Positions 1 to 10,416 of a stretch of DNA of 64,000 bases are shown here, in pieces. The notes beneath the pieces were generated by a model. The model saw nothing but the letters and a program-made list of their open reading frames with translations. It had not been told where the DNA came from and searched no databases. Position 1 is the first letter of the stretch. Each line of letters opens with the position of its first letter. The position numbers and the translations under genes are program-made. Source of the DNA: PALSA-243 sp963743705. Its GTDB lineage: Bacteria > Acidobacteriota > Terriglobia > Bryobacterales > Bryobacteraceae. The stretch lies in assembly GCA_963743705.1 (NCBI GenBank), contig CAVUQS010000012.1, positions 1 through 64,000 of the forward strand. Reading direction: 5' to 3'.

Positions 1-196
1 GAACAGCTTGTTCGAGCAATACGCCGGTTTGACTGCCGCGGACGTGCAGAAAGCGGCCGCGAAGTATCTGGTCGACAACGGGCGGACGATCGTGACCTTG
101 GAAAATTCGGCGGAGGCAGCGAAATGTGAGCTCAAGTTTCCATGTTGGCCGCGTTGGCGCTGGCCGCGGCGCCCGCTCTCGCGCAAATGCGCGTGA
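1..196 (+). CDS. M16 family zinc peptidase, C-terminal fragment (runs in from the left edge)
   Basis: Only the last ~60 residues are inside the window. The stretch LTAADVQKAAAKYL followed by a TIVTLEN strand is the usual end of M16 (pitrilysin/processing peptidase-like) subunits. After about position 125 the translation becomes Arg/Trp/Pro-rich and overlaps the signal peptide of the next gene, so the natural stop was probably near 127 and a one-base indel extends the frame to 196. The gene lies directly upstream of a second M16-like gene, as in bacterial two-subunit M16 systems where one subunit is catalytic. The catalytic motif itself lies outside the window, so activity cannot be judged. 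Family assignment is fairly sure; the exact end is not. Confidence 0.6.
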   Translation, partial: NSLFEQYAGLTAADVQKAAAKYLVDNGRTIVTLENSAEAAKCELKFPCWPRWRWPRRPLSRKCA

Positions 197-1545
197 TGGC
201 GCAGCCGAACCATTCGCCGCTGGTTACGTTTCGCATCGTATTTACCACTGGCTCGGGCTCCGACCCCACGGCGAAGCCTGGATTGGCGTATCTGACCGCG
301 CAAATGATCGCGGGCGGCGGCAGCAAGACGCAAACGTATCAGCAGATCACGGACGCGATGTTTCCGATGTCGGCGGAATTCGGAGCGCAAGTGGATAAAG
401 AGATGTCCACGTTCGCCGGGTCGACGCACACGGACAATCTCGAAGCGTATTACAAGCTGATTCACGGCATGCTGCTGGAGCCCGGATGGCGCGAGGACGA
501 TTTCAAGCGCGTGAAAGACGATTGCATCAGCGCGATCAAATCCGGCTTGCGCAATAACGACGAGGAATTGGCCAAGGAAGTTCTCTACGGCGACATTTAT
601 CAGGGGATGTCGTATGGCCACTACAACGGCGGCACGGTGACGTCGCTCGAAGCCATCACGTTGGAGGACGTGAAACGATTTTACGAGGGCATACACCGAG
701 GCCAACCTGATTTTGGGCATTTCGGGAGGCTTTTCACCGGCATTTCTGGAACGCGTGAAGAGCGACTTCCGCCACTTGCCAGCGGCGAAAGGTTTTCGCG
801 CGCGGCGCACGGAGCCGAAGGTTATCACGGAGAACCGGGTGACGATTGTGGCGAAAGACGCGCGCGCGACGGCGATTTCGCTCGGCTTTCCGATCTCGTG
901 CACGCGCCAGAATCCGGATTTTCCGGCGCTGCTGGTGGCGGCATCGTATTTCGGCGAGCATCGCATGAGCGGCACGTTCTCTACGATGAATTGCGCGAGA
1001 AGCGCGGCTTGAATTACGGCGACTACGCCTATATCGAGATCTCCCGCGCGGGATGTATCAGATGGAGCCCAGCCAGAACCTGGCGCGGCACTATCAGATA
1101 TTTCAGATCTGGATCCGGCCGGTTCAGCCCGCCACGGCCAAATTCGCGCTGCGGATGGCGCTTTACCAGCTCGACAATCTGATCGAACGGCATTCCCGCA
1201 GACGGATTCGCGATGTCGCGCGACTTTGTGAGTAAGTACAGCAACCTGCTGCTGCGCACGCAGAGCGCGCAACTGGGCGCGGCCGTGGACGGGCTGTATT
1301 ACGACATGCCTAACTACCAGGACACGTTCCACACGCGCCTGGCCAAGCTGACGGCCGCCGATGTGACTCGCGTGATCCGACGGTATTTGCGAACGGATAA
1401 GCTATCGATCGCAATTGTGGCGGGCAACGCGGAGCAGTTGAAGATGCAACTTACCAGCGACGATGCGTCGCCGATGACTTACAACACGCCCAAGCCACAG
1501 GCCCTTCAGGATGTGGACAAGATTGTGAATGGCCGCTGGGGTTAA
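142..1545 (+). pseudogene. M16-like periplasmic peptidase subunit without the zinc motif, frameshifted
   Basis: Starts with a signal peptide (MLAALALAAAPALAQ) and continues as an M16 domain. Where catalytic members have HxxEH, this one reads GLAYLTAQM, so it looks like the non-catalytic partner of the M16 subunit just upstream. The coding potential then hops between frames: the first reading frame is good to about 700, a second frame covers about 713-970, the first returns to about 1050, a third holds about 1053-1210, and the last part (YSNLLLRTQSAQLGAAVDGL to the stop) is in the first again. Pieces joined in order make one full-length protein of about 460 residues. The hops are single-base indels, so either the gene is decayed or the sequence contains errors. 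Confidence 0.65.
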
Positions 1546-1632
1546 AGGCGGACGCGATTCAGATTGTGCCGGCGGAGAAGGCGTTCATAGCGGGTAGCGT
1601 CGCTAGTGCTTCGAGGCTGGTGGTTTGCCAAG

Positions 1633-2586
1633 TCAATTCTCGGATGGCCGTTCCACGTGATCGATCATCAACGTCTCCACTTGGCCCTTCGCCGGCTCCA
1701 GCCGTAACCCCAACGCCTCCAATGCCGCGAAGATCGATTCCTCTTCTAGCGGTGGGGATGGCGCATCGAGGGGTTGTGACGCTCCGGGAGGAGGGGGCGG
1801 CGGCGGCCGCCGCAAGGCCGACGATGGCACGGCAAGGTCGTAATACCCGGTCAAGCCGGTCTTGTCTACCACTCGTCTGTCCGCAACGCTCGGTATATAG
1901 TGTTCGCCAGGATCGCCATCGAGATGGCGTAGAACTGTGTCCTGTTTGGGCCTTGCACAGCCATCGTGCCGCTCCCCCCTCATCACCCCTCTTTCGGGGT
2001 GTTTCCGCCTCAGTTCGGCCATATCCACAGTCTCCGCCTGTTTAACCTCGGGCCCCCTTCGCGATTACCAAGTCGTATACCGGCACATCTTTGTTCCCAT
2101 TGTGCACCATTACTTTGCACCGTTCGGCCAACATCGCCTGCAGCATCGCGCGCAGCATTGTCTGCCTCATTGCAGGCTTCTGCCAGCCGGCAAGGTCTGC
2201 GTGGTCAACCTTCGCCACCACGTCATAGCGTTCGTCAATCAACCAGCGCGGATCTCCCTCAATCTGGTCTCCTCGTAGCAACCCAGGCTGGTTCGGTAGC
2301 GCATACGCCCACTGAAAAATGGCGAACATGGACAGACCGATCGAACGAAACCCGTCGGGCGTCCGCCCATTCTGCACCGGCCCACTCTCTGCAATGTGCC
2401 GCCTGATCGAAATCACCTCAAACTTCGGATGTTTCTCGATGGCGCTGGCGCCGTGGGCGGAAGAGGGGCCGCGGAGCCCTGAGCCAAGCCGGCCTGAGAC
2501 AAAAGAGCAGCCGCAGCCGCCAACCGCAGAACCCCGCGAAAGTAAGGTTTCGTCTTGAATCGTCCACGAACTCGACAGTCCGTCAT
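1633..2586 (-). pseudogene. TIGR03435 family secreted protein, frameshifted
   Basis: The translation opens with an export signal (LRLAAAAALLSQAGLAQ), then shows the family hallmark KFEVISIRR, the middle part ending VYDLVIAKGARG, and the C-terminal signature VVDKTGLTGYYDL ... LGLRLEPAKGQVETLMIDHVERPSEN. These blocks lie in different frames: one break is just after the signal peptide (about 2440) and one near 2035-2045. A proline run (PPPPPPP) sits in the C-terminal third. TIGR03435 proteins are an acidobacterial paralogous family of unknown function; several copies occur in this window. It is downstream of, and in the same direction as, a PadR gene and a membrane protein gene, so the three may form one unit. 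Function unknown. Confidence 0.7.
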
Positions 2587-2600
2587 GATGCGGCAGCCTC

Positions 2601-3339
2601 CTATTTTTGCTGGCAAGATTCAAAATCGCCGTTACTGGACATCAAGGTGTTCCCGGCGGGTTTATCCAGCTGCAAGACGAACTGGTGATCTCCAACAAAT
2701 ACATGCGCACGAATCGAGAGACGCTGTTCGTTCTTGAATCTCTTCGCGACTTTTCCATCGATTACCGCAACTCCGGACGCGCCGGGACTCGCAAAGTTGA
2801 ATGTCAGGAGTGGTTGTCCTGAGTTGCTCGGAATGTCCCGTTTCGCGGTCATGCAGAAGTCGTGCGCGCCGACCCCCAAATTGCGCGCTGAATTTCGAAC
2901 AGGTGATTCTTCTTCGTCGGGATCGAGCCTGAGCCGGGTGTTCTGCACGAGCCCTGCCAGGGAAAGCGAAGCCGGAAACAATGCCGGGAATCCGCCGCTG
3001 TGTGCAACTACAAAGACGCACACCCAAAACAACACCGCTGATAACGTACCGCCCAAACACAGAAGAGTCGGATTGAGCGATCGTTCGGCAAGAAGCTGAA
3101 ACGAACGTTCGCTGTTGAGGAACTGCGTCGCAACGATTGGCGTTGCCGGCGGGTGTGTATTCGCGCGGCAGCGATTTTGCGAGATCCAACAACAAATCCA
3201 GCCAAAGACGAAAACCGGAAAGAAATCCGTTTTCACTACTAGCGCGATCGCGGACCCGGCGCAGCGCTTCGTCGCCGTATGTCCGGCGGAAATGGTCCGG
3301 ATAAAGCTTTAGCAGAAACGCATAGAGCTTCTCAGACAT
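2601..3339 (-). pseudogene. Membrane protein of the PadR-linked 'permease prefix' type, frameshifted
   Basis: The N-terminal 60 residues (MSEKLYAFLLKLYPDHFRRTYGDEA ...) are the amphipathic prefix seen in acidobacterial proteins encoded next to PadR regulators. After about position 3165 the coding frame changes and continues with one strong membrane helix (CLGGTLSAVLFWVCVFVVAHSG) and a soluble C-terminal part of about 110 residues that I do not recognise. The start ATG overlaps the stop of the upstream PadR gene by 8 bases, which points to co-translation. The break looks like a single-base indel. It is not a full ADOP permease: the MacB/FtsX segments are absent. Confidence 0.5.
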
Positions 3340-3678
3340 CCGCCCCTCGCCATATACGTTTTGCCCGTGCAACCCGGAGAGTCTGGACGAGCCCCTCCAG
3401 CTCCGATCGAACCAGCTTGAGACCTGCAGACGTCAGGCGATAGTGACGACGGCGCTCGGAACCATCCTCCGAGCCGGAGCTATCGTCGAGTTCCTCGATA
3501 AGACTGCTTCCAGCAGCGTTCGCAGCGAGCCGTATAGCCCAGGCCCCAATCGCACACGTCCACATGTCTGCCGCTCAACTTGCCGCATGATGGCGTAACC
3601 GTGAAGATCTTCACCTGTCAAGGCCAGAAGGATGTTGAATGCCGCCAAGGGCAACGGATCAAGCTTTCGTCTTGGCAT
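3332..3678 (-). pseudogene. PadR family transcriptional regulator, frameshifted
   Basis: Residues LPLAAFNILLALTGEDLHGYAIMRQVE followed by a GPGLYGSLRTLLE segment are the winged-helix core of PadR regulators (helix, HGYxI turn, then the recognition segment that normally reads G.LYP.L..L). The frame then breaks around 3480-3540 and the wing and C-terminal helix (ERRRHYRLTSAGLKLVRSELEGLVQTL) are read in another frame. PadR proteins in acidobacteria usually repress the adjacent membrane protein gene, which here overlaps the PadR stop. A palindrome lies just upstream of the start. One indel restores a normal protein of about 115 residues. Confidence 0.7.
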
Positions 3679-3687
3679 AACGAATAA

Positions 3688-3697
3688 CGATATATCG
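3688..3697. promoter_or_regulatory. Candidate PadR operator (CGATATATCG palindrome)
   Basis: A perfect 10-bp AT-rich palindrome, CGATATATCG, lies 10 bases upstream of the PadR start codon. Flanking AACGAT repeats at about 3686 and 3701 add more half-sites. PadR genes are commonly autoregulated, so this is a plausible operator; binding is inference. Confidence 0.35.
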
Positions 3698-3803
3698 ATA
3701 AACGATTATGAAAGCACTTTGCACCCTTGTCAAGCCGAATTGATGTAGCCATCATTCGCTTCCCGTGCCGCAGCAACATTACGGGCTATTCTGGAAATAG
3801 CAT

Positions 3804-4207
3804 TTGCCTATACTCATTCCAGATTCCGAACTGACAATGACCTTTGTTCGCGCCTGGGTCCTGGGGGCCAGAACGTCAACAAAGTCTCCACCGCCGTCCA
3901 GTTACGCTTCGATGTCCGCAAATCCCGCTTGCTTCGCGACGACGTACGGCAGCGCCTCCTGGCGTTAGCCGGCAATCGCACCACGCAAGAAGGCGTCTTG
4001 ATCATCACGTCCCGCGTGCATCGTACGCAGGAGGCCAATCGAGCCGAGGCCCGGGCGAGACTGGATGAACTGATCGCCCGCGCTGAAGTCGTACCGAGAA
4101 CCCGCCGCCCAAGCCGGCCCACGCTGGGCTCCAAGGTCCGCCGGCTCACGGCAAAATCGCAACGATCCGCCTCCAAGAAACAGCGCGGCCGGCCGAACGA
4201 CGACTGA
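3804..4207 (+). CDS. arfB: ArfB-type alternative ribosome rescue factor (one frameshift near the GGQ motif)
   Basis: Small release-factor-like protein that hydrolyses peptidyl-tRNA on stalled ribosomes. The GGQ motif is present as GPGGQNVNKVSTAVQLRF, followed by the typical core (LITSRVHRTQEANRAEARARL) and a Lys/Arg-rich tail (SKVRRLTAKSQRSASKKQRGR) that in this family enters the mRNA channel. Two frames are needed: the N-terminus (PILIPDSELTMTFVRA) is in one, everything from GGQ on in another, separated by a missing base at about 3855. The only start in the N-terminal frame after the preceding stop is TTG at 3804, which gives the usual family N-terminus. Length, about 134 residues, fits ArfB. 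Most likely a sequencing error rather than a dead gene. Confidence 0.75.
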
Positions 4208-4236
4208 GCTGGCTCATCTTACAGGCCGCTTGCGCC

Positions 4237-6999
4237 CTACTTGTGATCGAGCTGCCGGATGATTTCCGGCGACGTGGCGAGTGACCAACCCTGTGTAGCA
4301 ATAATGCGAGCGCTGGCGCTCTGCCGCACCGCGCCAACCTCAAGCGTCACCGCGTAGGCGCCAGCGGTTCGAGTTGATCCACCACCGTCTGGCCTGCCGC
4401 AAGGGCCGCGCCCCCGCGTCCGCCGCCGCCCTCTGGCCGCGGCTGGTGCGTGTCCCACAAGACGAAGTGGAGGCCGGCATCGCCCGGACCGCTCAGCTTT
4501 GCTACTTGTTGCCGGAGGAGTCAGTGATCACGATGGCCGGCGCGGGGCTGGCGGCTTGCTTCAGGTAATACCGGATTCCCATCCCGTTCGGTGGGTTGGA
4601 TGTCTGCAGATTCTGCTGGCCGAAGAGATAGTCGTTGGCGGCAAACTGCCAAGGCACGCGCTGGACGGTATCGGAAATGGAGAAAAGATGTATGTCCTGC
4701 GCCAGGACCGCCGCATGGATTCTTCCAGGGGCGCGATGTTGGTGATCCAGATTCCCCGGCCGTAGGTGCCGAGCACCAGATCCTTTTGCGCGCCTGGATC
4801 ACCAGGTCGTGCACCGATATGCGGGGCAGGTTGTTGTTCATATGCGCCCAGCGGGGACGCGATCCAGCGAAACGAACAAGCCGTCGTCGCTGCCCAGGAA
4901 CAGCAGATCTGGATTCACGGGATCCTCGGCGACAACATTCACCGGCGCTGACGGCAGGCCCGTAGAAATCGGTTTCCAAGTGGCGCGGTAGTCGTCCGTT
5001 CGATACACGTAAGGGGCGAAATCGTCGAAACGGTAACCGCTCTTCGTTAGATACGCCCGGCCGGCCACATGCGTGGAAGCGCGCACCCGGGTAACGTACG
5101 CATCAGCTCGGCCTCCGGCGGCCGACGCGCGGGCAGTAACATCGGTCCAGTGACAGTCGTCGCGCGTTACCCAGACGTTTCCGTCGCTCGTGCCGGCCCA
5201 GATCTCGCCGGCGGTGAGCGGCGATTCCGAAATGGTGGAAATGGCGAACCAGGGAATGCCGCCGGGCAGGCGGCCTTCGGATGAGGGAAGGATCTTATCG
5301 CTCGGATGCGTGCTGAGATCGGGGCTGATGGCGGTCCAGCGATCGCCGCGATCGGCGGACTTCAGCAACATCTGGCCGCCAGTGTAGATGGTTCCTGGGT
5401 GGTGGGGAGAAGTCACGATGGGCGTTTCCCAAATGAACCGGTAAGGCGGTTGCGCAGGGGATCGGATTGGCGGGGCATGATCTGATGTTCCGATTCTCAA
5501 CTTCTGATCTACGCGGCTGTGCGAACCGTACTCGCGATTGGTGTAAAGCCAGCGGCTGTCGTTCGGATCTACCAGGGTGGTAATGCCGTCGCCTCCGCTG
5601 AGACCGCGCGGCAGTCCTCACAGAGACGCTGTGTGAGCCGGTTGCCGAGGGGCAGCGCCAGTTTTCGTGGTCTTAAGCCCGGCGTAGATGTTGTACGGCT
5701 CTTCGTTATCCACGTCAAGGGCGTAGACCTCCTCGACGGGAATGTTCTCGGGAGCGACGCTGGTGCGGCCTCCGTCATAGGAGACGGCGATGCCGCCATC
5801 GCTGCCCTGGATCATGCGGTTCGAGTTCGTGGGGTCGATCCAAAGCGTGCGCACATCGCCGAACATGCGGGGAAACACGCGCGGGCCGTCCCACGTGCGG
5901 CCGCCGTTGATGGAATGCCGCAGCCCGTCCTGGGTTACGAAAATATTCTGTTCGTCGTTGGGATCGACGCGGATTTGATTGAAGTAATAAGGCCCCTCTG
6001 GGCCTCACATCGTAGTTCTTCCGCGTTCGTCTTTTTCCAGGTGCGGCCGCCATCTTCGGTACGGTAGACTTCGCCGCCGATCGCATCTTGAACACCCGCG
6101 CGCCCACCGCGGCCGCCGGCCACGCGCACGGTGCGTGGATTATCGTTCTCGACGATGGCGTAATAAATTCCGGGGATTGCGGCGATAGATATCCAGCCCA
6201 ATGCGACCGACGTGGTTTTCCGGCAGCCCGCCGCTGAGCTTGACCCAGTGGTCCCCACCGTCCGAGGTCTTATAAATGCCGCTGCCTGGACCGTCCGGGA
6301 CGAGTTGCCACGGCAGGCGCGTCTCTCGTCGGTACCCAGCGGCGCAGAAGACGTCCGGGATGTTGCGGTTCGATCACCAGATCAATTGCACCGACGCGAG
6401 GCCCTAGACAAAGGGCTTTATCCCAGGCGCGGCCGCCATCGCGCGTACGGAAGACGCCGCCCGCTCGTCTACCCAAAAAACATGGCCGATGGCCGCGACG
6501 TAAACTATGTTGGGATTGCCAGGATGGATTGCGATGCGGGCTATGTGATGGGTGTCTGCCAGCCCGGATGTTGCCCCGGTGCTCTTCCGCTGTCCGTGGA
6601 TTTGAAGTACGCTGATCTGCTGGCGGAGTCGGCTGCGCGAGGTAAATGCGTCGCCTGTGCCGGCCCAGACAAGATCGGCGTTCGAAATGGCTCCACGGCT
6701 AGAGCACCGATGCTGAGATTGTTCTGAGTATCGAAAACCGGCTGGAAAGTCGTGCCGTTATTTGTAGTCTTCCAGATCCCGCCGGTCCAGAAGGAGACAT
6801 AGAAGGTATAGAGGTGAGCTGCTTCCGGCGCGGCGGGCACCGCAATATCGGATGCGCGCGCGCCAAGCCAAAAGACGCCAAGATTGCGAAACGCGAGCGG
6901 CTGTAGCAGGCGCTGGTCGAGCGTAACTGGCGCCTGGGCGGCAGCGGAGAAGCCAAGAGTGGCCGCCATGGCAAATGCAGTGAAACAGTGCTTACTCAT
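4237..6999 (-). pseudogene. Sortilin/VPS10-like secreted beta-propeller protein, multiply frameshifted
   Basis: Begins with a signal peptide (MSKHCFTAFAMAATLGFSAAAQA) and then shows successive propeller repeats of the BNR/sortilin type: GGIWKTTNNGTTFQPVF, GGVFRTRDGGRAWDKAL, GEVYRTEDGGRTWKKT, IYTGGQMLLKSADRGDRWTAIS, DGNVWVTRDDCHWTDVT, YVYRTDDYRATWKPIS. The end (YAVTLEVG ... IIRQLDHK) resembles the C-terminal beta-sandwich of the same large family, which is often annotated as glycosyl hydrolase although no catalytic activity is established. The total is about 920 residues. Coding jumps frame at least six times (near 6690, 6480, 6260, 5930, 5610, 4980 and 4560). A bounded function cannot be given; the identity of the fold is clear. 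Confidence 0.7.
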
Positions 7000-7409
7000 T
7001 GTCTCCCATGAGTGGCTAGTATACACCCGGTGGCATCCAGCGGTTCCAATCCGGCGTGAGGGAGCCAATACCTATCCCAGCGCAGTTTCCGTGAGCGGGT
7101 GTGGTCTGCCTGGTAGCGGTCCCGATCTGCAGTCTCCTTGAATACTGTGGGACTGAGCCAAGGAAGGAGTGTAGGCGCCCCGATAAACGCCCAAGTAATC
7201 GGGAAGCGCCCGGGCGCGAATCCGCGGAGATTCCAGACGTGATGCCGACTTGTGGGGACTAATCTGGACGTGCTTCTCACCATAGGTGACGATCCAGCCA
7301 GGTGACTTCGCAGAAGCCGGTTTCCGTACCGCCAGGCCAGACGTGACCAGCAAGTCAGAACTGGCACCGATGGCGTTCCTATGTGCTTTCCGATACAATT
7401 AACTCCTTG
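7000..7409. other. Intergenic region with an att-like repeat, no convincing gene
   Basis: About 410 bases between the divergent propeller gene and the M48 gene. An antisense reading frame covers part of it but has no family features or plausible start. The stretch 7244-7290 shares two blocks with sequences at 8943 and 11647 (see the repeat entries). I see no other signal apart from the likely promoter zone just before 7410. Confidence 0.5.
7244..7290. repeat. Att-like repeat, copy A (both halves present)
   Basis: Contains GCCGACTTGT, the 7-mer AATCTGG at 7261 and the block CTTCTCACCATAGG with GAC after one variable base. Copy B (8943) keeps only the left half plus AATCTGG; copy C (11647) keeps AATCTGG plus the right half. 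Copy A therefore looks like an unoccupied form of the site. In C three more bases separate AATCTGG from the right block than in A, so the match is not perfect. Confidence 0.45.
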
Positions 7410-8893
7410 ATGAAACGCTCTCCGCTCTTGCTCTCGCTGCTCCTTGCTGCCCTGCCGCTGTGCCTGACTGCGAAGGACGTGAAACTTCACGGCTACATTA
7501 CCGCAGCCAGAAAGTCCCCCACCGAGTTCCAGATTGACGAGTACCGTATTAACCGAGATGCCACATTGGAACTGGAAATCGAAAAGGATGAGAACTATCT
7601 AAAGAGTCCGATCACCTTTACGCCGTCTGACCTTCGCGTCGGGAGCGAGATTGAAATAAGGGGTGAACTCGACGATACCGGCGCGATTAGGGCCAAAAGT
7701 GTAAAAGGTGATTCTGACGGACCACAAAACCGTGCATAGAACGGCCCTACTTGCCGTGAAGCCGGTGCTCCAAAAATCTGACCAGTCGTGGGAGGGAAGC
7801 ATTCGGGTGGATGGCCAGACGCTTCTCGTGAAGTCGACCACCAAAGTGACGTTCGTTCCAAATGGGGCGGAAAAGAAGGCAATCAAGTCGGCCAAGAAAG
7901 CCGCGGCCCAACAGGCCAAAAAGGCACCGGACGCTGAGGCCGATGCTGACGACGAGGAAGTCGGCGATCCGCTCCAGTCGCTCGAATCCGTCGTCCCCGA
8001 CTCTTGGGCGACCTATAAAGGAACTCGCCAGCCCGATGGGGACGATACTGGCAAGTCCTGTCCAGTTCAAACACAACGAACTGGAGAGCGGCGAAGCGAG
8101 GATGATGAAGGACCTGACGCCTCATGTCAAGGCCCTGAAGAACTCGGCCGCCGACCTGACGATCCAAAAGGTGGGCAAATACCACCTGTACCCGGACGAC
8201 CAGGTGCAGACGTGACGTCCGCCAACTCGGTGCCAAGCTGGTCCCCGGATATCAGCGATCTTTGCCGGCCGGCTCGCCGGACAAAATCAACTTCCAATTC
8301 TACGTCGTCGATCAAAAGGTAACCAATGCGTTTGCGCTTTCGAACGGAACCGTGTGATCTATTCCAGGATGTTCGAATTACTCGAAAACGAGGCTCAGTT
8401 TGCCGCCGTGCTTGGGCATGAAATGTCCCACGCAATCCAGGAGCACACCTACCGACAGATGCAATACCACAAGAAGGCACTGCTGGCCCTGAAAATCGGG
8501 GGTGCGATTGCTGCAGCGCGCGGGAACTACAGCATATCAAATGCTGCAACATTAATTGAAGCGGCCGTCCGCAACGGATACAGCCGTTCACTTGAAGACG
8601 AAGCCGACATATTAGGCTTGGAGTACATGATTGATGCCGGCTATGATCCGCGGGAAGCTCCCCGTGTCTGGAAAGTGTTGACTCTCGCTGAAGGCGACAA
8701 GCCCACGAACTTCTTCTGGAGCAACCACAACAACAATACGACGCGGCGGAGTTACTTAATGGCGGAGTTGAAGAACAATTACGCCGATCTCGACTATAGC
8801 AAACTTGAGAAAGGGGACGGGACATTCAACGTGGTGGCCGGTCGAGTGAAGGCCCGAACCCAAAGCAGCAAGAAAGTGAAGGTCAAATACTGA
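7410..8893 (+). pseudogene. M48 family zinc metalloprotease with N-terminal OB-like domain, frameshifted
   Basis: Secreted or periplasmic protease. After a signal peptide (MKRSPLLLSLLLAALPLCLTA) comes an all-beta segment of about 200 residues with a Lys/Ala-rich linker (KKAIKSAKKAAAQQAKKA). The M48 core follows: VDQKVTNAFALSNGTV, IYSRMFELLENEAQFAAVL, and the zinc motif GHEMSHAIQEH, with the third ligand region SLEDEADILGLEYM downstream. Both HExxH and the ExxxD glutamate are intact. Four single-base indels interrupt it, near 7700 and 8022 (extra G), 8212 (extra T) and 8356 (missing G); correcting them yields one protein of about 490 residues. The pattern favours sequencing error. Flanked by att-like repeats A and B. 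Confidence 0.7.
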
Positions 8894-8942
8894 CGCAAGG
8901 CGAATATCGCAATTCCCTACCGGCAATTCTCCCAGTCGCGAA

Positions 8943-8966
8943 GCCGACTTGTCGGGAGTAATCTGG
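8943..8966. repeat. Att-like repeat, copy B (left half)
   Basis: Reads GCCGACTTGTCGGGAG then TAATCTGG. CCGACTTGTCGG is an inverted repeat with 5-base arms and a 2-base centre, the kind of arm pair tyrosine recombinases bind. It lies 35 bases past the end of the HEPN-like gene. The right half present in copy A is missing here. Confidence 0.45.
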
Positions 8967-9000
8967 CGCAGTGCGCAGCATGTGAGCGCCGGACAGTGCT

Positions 9001-9813
9001 CTAGAGGATCTGTAGGATCATGCCCTTCGCGATTTCCCAGAGCATTTGCGCATCGCCCTGCGCGAGGCTGATGCCATGCGAGAGTTCCTTTTGTGGGTGG
9101 ATATAATTGCGATAGTCGCGCAGGACCTCGCCGATGTCTTTCGCGGTAGTCGTAATCCACTTCATCTCGTGTGCGACATCGATGTAGTTCTTAAGGGTCC
9201 ATTCCTTCAGGGCCAACGTCTTCCCAGCCTTATCTCTGGGCGCGGACGTGGCTGTAAAGACCGGCGCCATGTTCGGAAGTTGGTTTATCTTCGCGAGAAG
9301 TAGGCCTTCGAGAATGCCACCCATCATCACAGTGGCGGCAAGGGGAGCGCCAGAGGTTACACAGGTAACACATTCCCTCCAGCGTTGCGCCAGTATGGCC
9401 TGCATCCTCGGATCGGAGATCAACGGCGCGAACTGGGGTGGGCTGTCAGGGGTTCTTGCGGACGGTTGCGCAACCGCAGGCGGAGCGGCAAGTGTGATCA
9501 CATGCGCAGCCTCCAAGACGCCCAGCCGTTTCTTGATCGACTTGATGGCCTCTAGATACTTCGTTCTGGTCGTGGCCCGGCCGGATGCCTGGATTAATTC
9601 TCTGTAGATCTCGTCGATCTCTTCAACCTGATCCTCGCCAAGCAGAGCAGCAAGGATCGGCCTGTGCTTCTTGAACGATGCGAGGGCAGTCCCCTTGATA
9701 ATCTGCCGCTCGTCGCCGGACTGAACCTGCTTGGCCTTTTGCCGCTTCAGTATTCTCTGCAAGCTGTCGGCGTCGGCGTCGGCCGCATCTATTGTGACCT
9801 GACCGTCTGCCAC
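9001..9813 (-). CDS. HEPN-like protein, second gene of a two-gene accessory module
   Basis: A 270-residue soluble protein with two parts. Residues 1-100 are charged and helical with no family I can name. After a Pro/Ala linker (about 105-130), residues 135-270 form a helical domain with RWRECVTCVTSGAPLAATVMMGG, ILEGLLLAKIN and, near the end, RDYRNYIHP (R232, R235, N236, H239). An RN..H motif at the end of a helical domain is typical of HEPN-type nucleases and of HEPN-like domains in toxin and abortive infection proteins; the spacing here (R-x3-H or R-x6-H) is slightly off the classical R-x4-6-H. The GTG start lies 3 bases after the stop of the upstream gene, with GGACG as ribosome site, so the two are translationally coupled. 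Nuclease activity is inference. Confidence 0.55.
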   Translation of the reverse strand: MADGQVTIDAADADADSLQRILKRQKAKQVQSGDERQIIKGTALASFKKHRPILAALLGEDQVEEIDEIYRELIQASGRATTRTKYLEAIKSIKKRLGVLEAAHVITLAAPPAVAQPSARTPDSPPQFAPLISDPRMQAILAQRWRECVTCVTSGAPLAATVMMGGILEGLLLAKINQLPNMAPVFTATSAPRDKAGKTLALKEWTLKNYIDVAHEMKWITTTAKDIGEVLRDYRNYIHPQKELSHGISLAQGDAQMLWEIAKGMILQIL

Positions 9814-9816
9814 AGA

Positions 9817-10416
9817 TCACGTCCTTTTGGCTCTCTTGGTCAGCGCCTTCTTGACTGCGCCCTTTTTGGCCCTCTTCGGCCTTGACACCGCGTTTCCAGT
9901 GCCTGGCAGCGTCATGGCAACGAGATTCTCGCCGACGGAATTGAGAGTGAATGTCGCTTTTTCCGAGCCTCTGTCGAGCAACCCGACAATATGAGCATTG
10001 GCCAGCGTTTGGAGCGGTTTATTGAAGCGTGGCCTGCCGGCCAGGCGCATAGCTTCCTGAAGATCTTCCTTGTTGATCGCGTCTTTTCTTTCTGCGGGTG
10101 GAGCTTCGAAACGGTAGTAGTACGCGACCGCCGCCGCGACCTGAACGTCCTTTTTTGGGTCCTTCTCCGCGATGAAGGTCTTGATGTCCTTTGTCGCAGC
10201 AGAAACTGGCGTGGCCGACGGCGGGGCAGCCTGCGTTACTCCGGGAGGCGTTCCAGATGGCGGTGGTACTACGTGAACAGAGGAAGCGAAAGGTTGGGGC
10301 AAGCCCAGTTTCTCAGCGACCCATCGGAAAATGCGTTGCTGCTCGTCCGACTTAAAATCCTTGATGGCGTCGACAACCGCGCGAACCGCTTCGAGATCAT
10401 CCTTTGGGGCGTTCAT
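9817..10416 (-). CDS. Small winged-helix-like protein with basic tail, first gene of the module
   Basis: 199 residues in three zones. The N-terminus (LEAVRAVVDAIKDFKSDEQQRIFRWVAEKLGL) is a short helical block. A Pro/Ala linker follows. The core (about 75-165: IKTFIAEKDPKKDVQVAAAVAYYYRFEA, INKEDLQEAMRLAGRPRF, LANAHIVGLLDRG, ATFTLNSVGENLVAMTLPG) has the helix-helix-helix-wing rhythm of winged-helix proteins. The end is a basic tail (PKRAKKGAVKKALTKRAKRT) suited to nucleic acid contact. The ATG has a good ribosome site (GAAGGAT). It leads a two-gene unit with the HEPN-like gene and is divergent from the tyrosine recombinase. I know no established function for this family; regulator, sensor or antitoxin-like partner are all possible. 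Confidence 0.5.
   Translation of the reverse strand: MNAPKDDLEAVRAVVDAIKDFKSDEQQRIFRWVAEKLGLPQPFASSVHVVPPPSGTPPGVTQAAPPSATPVSAATKDIKTFIAEKDPKKDVQVAAAVAYYYRFEAPPAERKDAINKEDLQEAMRLAGRPRFNKPLQTLANAHIVGLLDRGSEKATFTLNSVGENLVAMTLPGTGNAVSRPKRAKKGAVKKALTKRAKRT

Noticed and set aside
7072..7398. Antisense frame containing the att-like repeat in the 7.0-7.4 kb gap
   Set aside because: No signal, domain or ribosome site. It shares QI(S/T)P(H/D)KSASRL with copy B, but only because of the DNA repeat. A decayed coding remnant cannot be fully ruled out.
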